Shown: piece by piece, positions 58,321 through 64,000 of the stretch
Layout of the letters: each line of letters begins with the position of its first letter
Position numbering within the stretch: the first letter of the stretch is position 1
DNA from: Caprella mutica
Taxonomy: Eukaryota > Arthropoda > Malacostraca > Amphipoda > Caprellidae
Assembly: GCA_947561585.1 (NCBI GenBank)
Contig: CANNZV010002563.1
Span: forward strand, 28,912-92,911
Direction of reading: 5' to 3'
DNA: 64,000 nucleotides
The notes under the pieces: model-generated
The model's database searches: none
Told to the model about the DNA's origin: nothing
Seen by the model: the letters and a program-made list of their open reading frames with translations, nothing else
Translations under genes and position numbers: made by a program

Positions 58321-60448
58321 GAGAGAGATACTTTCTGAATGATCAACATAGTAGTGAATGACCAAGGAGTTATTCAAAATACTCAGGTTTCATAGCAATA
58401 TATTATATATAGGTATTATGTAGGTTTCGTAAATACGATTGATGTGGTGACATATGCTTCTTAAAATTATAGACCTCGCAAATATTATAGACGGACAGAA
58501 TTAAACTGAATTGAATTGCTCAAAGCCATCGGTTTACAGTATTCAATACCATTTCATTTCATTTCGTTTAAGATATTCTTGGGATCTATGATTTTAAAAG
58601 CATATTGTCATAACCCTAGTGATTATAATCTTATATCTGATGTATGTAATGTGACAGATTTATAGCATGCGGAAGGGACGATATTGGGAATTAAAACTTA
58701 TTTTTTTCTACATATACCAGTACAGTTAAATTCACAGATCATCAGTGCGAAGGAATTCTGCGTACCTTTCCATGCCACCATGTAACTAATGCCAGTCCAA
58801 ATGTTCGGTAGTCTGAGTGTAAAGTTATTACCATAGTTTCGTACACCAGAAGTTCAATGTTAGTGTGTTTGTCTGACATCACAGATTACAAGGAACTTCA
58901 GCGTAGTTGGTATAGGATGATATTCACATTAACTTGCTGTCTATTACTAGATTATTATAGTATCATATAGGCTCCAGTATAAAAATTTTACATGAAGACA
59001 TCAATTTAATTACCATGCCACGGTGTTCCTATTTAGTATAACTGAATACCAAAGAATTTATCCTATAATGGTCAAATATATTATAAATTATGATGATGAA
59101 TAAGACTACTACCAGAAAACTCCTCGAAATTAAAGAATATTATATAAGCTGGAACATTTTATATTGTGTAGGTAATTAAACCAATTTAAAAGTTTCAAAA
59201 CTTGTGTTATGTTATTCGTTATATCGATATTTATGTAGCTATAATTTATATTTAATCAAAATAATTAATACTCTTAAAAATATTTTTCAAGATTTTTTAA
59301 GCTAGTCTTAAATTATGGCCTCTTTTAACTATATCATAATTCATTGCTTTTTGAAATGGCGTCATAATATTGTGTGCTTATTATTTTCCCACTATTGTTA
59401 ACTGGTGCTCCAATATCTAAATTAGAAGTCAGAAGATACCAAGAGATAACAATATCTAAAATAGAAGTCAGAAGAGATAACCTTCTTACTCATCCATCAC
59501 ACAAGCTTAATATTATTTACAATATTTCAGCGCTCCATCATTAATTTCCATTGAGGGTGCAAAATAGAACTCTTTTTATATCCTCGGGTCGTTATTTTGC
59601 AGCTTGTAGAATCCATCAAAGCTGAGAGTCTCGAGAAATAAAATGATTTTATTTGCACCAACAAAATAGAAAGAAACGTTGCTTTAAAATGAAAAAAATG
59701 TCTTATTTGGAAATGCAGAATAAGTGAACCTGTAGATAAAAGAAAAACAAATTTTAATTTAATAATTTCCAACAAAATTAGGAGATGCTAAATTTTATTA
59801 TTTGGAGAATAAATTTTTTTTTTATATTGCATCGAAACATCCAAATTCTATTTTCTTTCGAAAACATTTATTTTCACATTTTCTATTAAAATCTATATTC
59901 ACATTATAGAATACGTATGATAAGTTTATTGGATAACCAAAGAGAAATTACAGATGGAGTCATAAATGAACATTTCTGAGTAATTCAATCCACAACAAAA
60001 GATCCCATTTAATGTTTGACGTTCATTCATATTTACTCACAGTTAAAACTCTATCAATTATGAGGCCCTGAACTAACTATGCAAGATAAAAAATGCCTAT
60101 AGATGGAGGAGGAAAAGGAAGAGGTGATAGTCCCTCAAGCCTACCTAAAAAATATAACCCTATAATTGCGAGAAAATTTAAACATTTCATAATTAACAGA
60201 AAACTTCTACTAGATTGAGTTCAAAATTATTTAATGGTAGGCTAGCTGCATGTACAAATGTCAATTTAAAATGCTTTGTTGAAAGAATTCTTAGAATAAA
60301 AGTGTTTTATTAAAAGAAAAATTCTAATTTTTGTCCTGTAATTATTCAACTAACCCATTTACTCACAAGTGCATATATTCTACACTGACTTTTGTTCGAC
60401 TGAAAGCACTATTTTTTTGATAATATATATGAACATATTTTATGTTCT
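58321..60448. other. A+T-rich gap with one short duplication
   Basis: 59417-59480 has a direct duplication of AATATCTAAA(T/A)TAGAAGTCAGAAG. Otherwise nothing supported. Confidence 0.4.
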
Positions 60449-60530
60449 TAAAGTGTGTAGACTGTGTGTCTATTCACACAAAGTGTGTAGACTGTGTGTC
60501 TATTCACACAAAGTGTGTAGACTGTGTCAG
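60449..60530. repeat. Minisatellite, 30-bp unit, about 2.7 copies
   Basis: The unit is AAAGTGTGTAGACTGTGTGT plus CTATTCACAC. The ends GTGTGT and ACACAC let it fold on itself. Confidence 0.95.
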
Positions 60531-62283
60531 TTCAAATGTGTACTTTACCGCACCTTATTTCTGTGTAGGTAGATTTCAATACAGAAATAGCTCACAAGAG
60601 CTATCTGTGCATCAGCGTAATTAAATGGTGTATGATGCAGTCATAAAGGTATCTTTATGGGCCATAAGATGTGACGGGAAATGTCTCCTTTGGTATTTTC
60701 GGCGATTGTCTGCACATTATCTTCAGCCGATTGCTTTTCCCTTCATAATACTCAGTAATAAAATAATACAAAGAAATCTACTGTCATTACTTCGCAATTC
60801 AATGCAATCAAATCGAACTGCAAAACGTAATGAAAGTGATAAACAGGTTCGAAAAATATTCAGAGAAAACAAAATACAACCCTTTATCGTTCTATTAATC
60901 ATAATTGGTCATAATTGGTCACTAAGTAAAAGAAATCGGTTATACCAATATTATCATATCTCAATTATTCACGATAACATTGGATGTATTTAGATTTCGT
61001 TTAAATGTTCGTCATTTAGATGAAAAGTTAAATTATGTGACAGTTTTGAACTCAGAAATGGGAAACATCACAAATATAACTCAATTTATCAAAACTAGCA
61101 AAGTCTTAATTGTTTGCTAGAGAAGTTCTTAGACATTTGGTGAAGGGGCTTCATTGAGTTACAGAAAATGCAATATATTTCTTATTTAGAATATCTTTTC
61201 TCATTGATTATAATAACGATTACTTAATCATGGTAATTCTACAGAATGATGTCAATTACAGGAATCTATTTGTTTCTACTGACATTGCAAGGTGTAGCTT
61301 ATATTGAAGCAGATCAGTTAAAGTGAACCACATTACACCAAGCTACTCATTTTAAATGCTTTCCATTGAAAGCTCTCCTGTTAAGAGGCTCTACAAGAGA
61401 GTGAATGAATCGAAAAGGGGATTTAGCACACCAGTTACACGCCTTGATATAAGATTGATGAGGAGAAATGCAAAGAGAATGGCTCATCAAACTCTGAATT
61501 GTTCACCATTGTATTTGCCTCACATACAATTTTATGAACTGAAATTGCCTTAAAGACGCAATCATTAAATCCTGTAGTGGTTTAACCATCAAGTCTGTGA
61601 AGATACCTACCATTGTAAATAAATTATGTACTATAGCACCTTTGTACACCACCAGTGTGAGATTATTAGCTTTTCAGACTTCCGGAAGGTTATGTTTTTT
61701 ATCGTAATTTATTTGTAATCTTGTTATCCTCATAAGTCAAAACCTTATTCCTATAACTCAAAAAATTTTCAACAAAATTGTATGAAATTTATTATCCAGG
61801 AACCATATGATTTTTTTATTTGATTTGATTAGATTTTGGGAAGAGGTCAAAATGGACATAAAATGTGCATTGGCAGCAAGGTATGCGTTCTACGAGTTCT
61901 CGTGCTATAGATAGTTACAATCAATATTTACATCATGCAATGCCTTTCCTAAGCTCAATGAAATGAAGGATCAAGAAGGCAAGATTTCAAAGCACGGCAA
62001 TACCTCGTGCACTGTTCTATAATTTACTCAATACAGTGTATGAGTGTACCATATTTCGATTAATTTCTTCAGCTTCAATAATATCATTTTTATCATAGAA
62101 TTAGAGTGAACAATGAATAGCACCCGAAATTAGATTATTGTCAGATTCATTATTTGATCAGGATTACAGAGGTCTACTTGTTATAAACTACTTGTTACAA
62201 TAAAATTTCGAATAGAAATATTTCAACATCTCCAATTAGATTGCCCAATTGTAATTATTATAATTTTATATTATTTCAATTAT
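60531..62283. other. A+T-rich gap, no recognised gene
   Basis: Frames at 60625-60993 (122 codons) and 61356-61553 (65 codons, basic) have no known motif. They cannot be called genes from sequence alone. Confidence 0.35.
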
Positions 62284-62960
62284 TTATATATCATCTTCAA
62301 CTATTGAATGATTATATATGAGCAAAAATTTTATCACTGCCACAACGTTGTGGAGTTGGCGAACGTCTAATAGTTCCTCAAGCGCTTCATTAGAAAACTC
62401 TGGGGCAAATAATTTCCAATATGTGAACTGCCGAGTCCATGCAATGGTAGTGGAAATAGGCAGGTTAAATAGTGGAAATTTTTTAGCTTTGAGCAGTGAT
62501 TGAACTTGTTCTAGAGTTGTAGTAGTCACCATGAATAGCAGAAGCAGAGTAGAGAGGCACAGGGTTGGATAATATATATTCTGATCACTGAGATGAGTAC
62601 TTAAATTTTTCCTTGGGTTTCTTGAATCAGAGGTGGTAGGACAGTCAGTTTCTGCAGACTGGGTGGTAGGGTTAGCAGTGCATTTGTAGGATTTGGTTTC
62701 TCAGTTCCTTGATTTTTTGGAGTTTCATGGTCACTCTCTTCAGCATCTCTCATATAAATGACACCATTGATATTTGAATCTAGTAATGAAGTTCTTGATC
62801 TACTTTTTCAAAGTGTTTTTTTAAACCGGTTTATATTTTTCAGGAGATGATGGCTGTTGTTTTTAGTAGTTACTTTTGATTGTGATGCTGTTTGGCTTTG
62901 TTGATTGGGTTCAATCTGTTGAGATTTTGCTACGGATCGGGTTACTTGCCCGCTTCCACT
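62284..62960 (-). pseudogene. Broken coding-like stretch, unrecognised
   Basis: Two minus-strand frames overlap. The upstream one has ordinary protein composition from about 62960 to about 62605 (SGSGQVTRSVAKSQQ, then a TGA near 62815, then NGVIYMRDAEESDHETPKNQ, ending at TAA). The downstream one is open from about 62705 to 62284. It has a hydrophobic run (CLSTLLLLFM) and then TRQFTYWKLFAPEFSNEALE, ending in TAA. An 82-codon ATG frame at 62284-62532 is its last part. This could be a decayed gene with a frameshift and a stop, or exons with an unseen intron. No family is recognised. Confidence 0.25.
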
Positions 62961-64000
62961 TCTACCATGCAGAAGAGGTAGCTATTTATGGGGAAATACT
63001 GAATTGGGTACGTTGGAAGAGGGATGATGCCCCAGGTACCCAAAAAACTTGTTATTAGTGTTTGCGATCTTTTATTGTTTGATCATTTCAAAATGATGTA
63101 TGTTTTATTTACTCACCTCCACAAGCAAATATGAACCAATTAAAGGAGCGAATGGTGTGGATTCCTTGAAAGCTAATGCTGACGTGATTAATAATGATCA
63201 ATGAAATCAGTCAGAAAAAGGGCGCAAAATTATATTTTGAAAATTGGAGGAATTTTCAAATTAATGAGGAGCAGTATGGTTATTTTATGATAGACAATGT
63301 GCTATTTTTGATCGACATAATATTTAATTGTTTCTTTATTATAACTGGAAAAATACCTAATCTATTTTAATATGCTTTAAAAAATCAGGTATCCCGCACA
63401 AGAACGATTTTAACACCCTTTACTAACGACCACCCAGTTGAAAAAATATTCGAAACAGAAAAACGAACAAACATGTGGTTATAGCTGGCAATAATCTTTT
63501 TTAGGCAAAGAAAATCACACGAGTATAAGTAGGTTCTTGTTCAAGTCATGGCGATTTTATTTTCGTAACCGCATTTTTCTTTTATTGTATATGTACATTT
63601 TTTAATATACGTATATACATAGCTATAGGGATGTTTATTTGAAATTGTCCTTGACGAATAGTCTGGACACGCCCTTTGTGTACTGAAAAGAGTGAAAAAG
63701 TCAAGACTTGTAGCTCAAGTAGCAAAAAAAAAAAAAAAAGCTCACACGAGTACAGTCACTGGCGCATATTTTCATACTGTCTGTAGTTTTGAATTATAAA
63801 AAAAATATTTCATTCATAATAAAATCATATACTTTATATATCTTCAATACTTATGAATTGTTAATTGATTCACAAGCCAAAACAAATAAAAGACATAGAA
63901 GTTCATCTAGACTCCCAGAGTAGATAAGCTATACAGAGACCTAAAATATGAAAATAAATAGTACTTCTTTTTATAGAATTATTTTTATTGTATTTCATAG
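62961..64000. other. A+T-rich gap to window end
   Basis: A plus-strand 60-codon frame at 62876-63058 overlaps the broken minus-strand stretch and is probably a shadow. A run of about 17 A lies at 63723-63739. No gene seen. Confidence 0.35.

Noticed and set aside
60625..60993. 122-codon frame as a gene
   Set aside because: No motif, A+T-driven composition, and no splice or promoter context.

Overview
The window looks like animal, most likely insect, nuclear DNA. It is strongly A+T-rich, has GT-AG intron signals and an AATAAA signal, and carries transposons of animal superfamilies plus many long minisatellites. I see no bacterial-type operon, rRNA, tRNA or CRISPR array. The repeat style would fit a hemipteran such as a planthopper, but that is an impression only. 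No complete, recognisable host gene is present. Most of the longest open frames are translations of tandem arrays whose unit length is a multiple of three. Layout: 0.3-4.7 kb holds two LTR-like direct repeats and a third partial tail, apparently from degenerate minus-strand LTR elements, with an 18-bp minisatellite between the first two. At 6.18-6.63 kb lies a 450-bp inverted-repeat transposon with a perfect 8-bp target duplication and a decayed frame resembling the N-terminus of Merlin-type transposases. The best-preserved object is a Ty3/gypsy LTR retrotransposon of Mag type at 8656-13599. It has LTRs that match base for base apart from one 7-bp gap, a TGTGT target duplication, primer-binding and polypurine sites, an intact gag, an intact protease-RT-RNase H-integrase frame, and a textbook -1 slippery heptamer joining them. 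Between 14.8 and 21 kb are Tc1/mariner-type remnants, short coding-like islands and an ~870-bp array of 25-bp units. From 26 to 28 kb a 21-bp array is followed by a decayed non-LTR reverse transcriptase. From 31 to 41.2 kb there are four large arrays (19, 17, 54 and 22 bp) and a TIR-like element built of ~130-bp monomers, each with a nuclear-receptor-like DR1 motif. A piggyBac-like element (42.6-44.7 kb) has lost its catalytic core and is flanked by ATAC instead of TTAA. From 44.8 to 49.6 kb is the least explained region: a ~118-bp tandem block, a C/G-rich foldback element, a 157-bp TA-flanked MITE, a 22-bp array, and a set of small phase-compatible exons that can be spliced into an unrecognised basic protein with alternative 3' ends. 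The last 15 kb is mostly plain A+T-rich DNA with a BEL/Pao-like remnant near 53.5 kb and a broken minus-strand coding-like stretch near 62.3-62.95 kb. Only the Mag-type element shows genes working together: gag forms particles and binds RNA, frameshifting delivers protease, RT/RNase H and integrase, the primer-binding and polypurine sites prime the two DNA strands, and the LTRs supply promoter and integration ends. The rest are remnants, non-autonomous elements or tandem arrays, which by my estimate make up about one eighth of the window.
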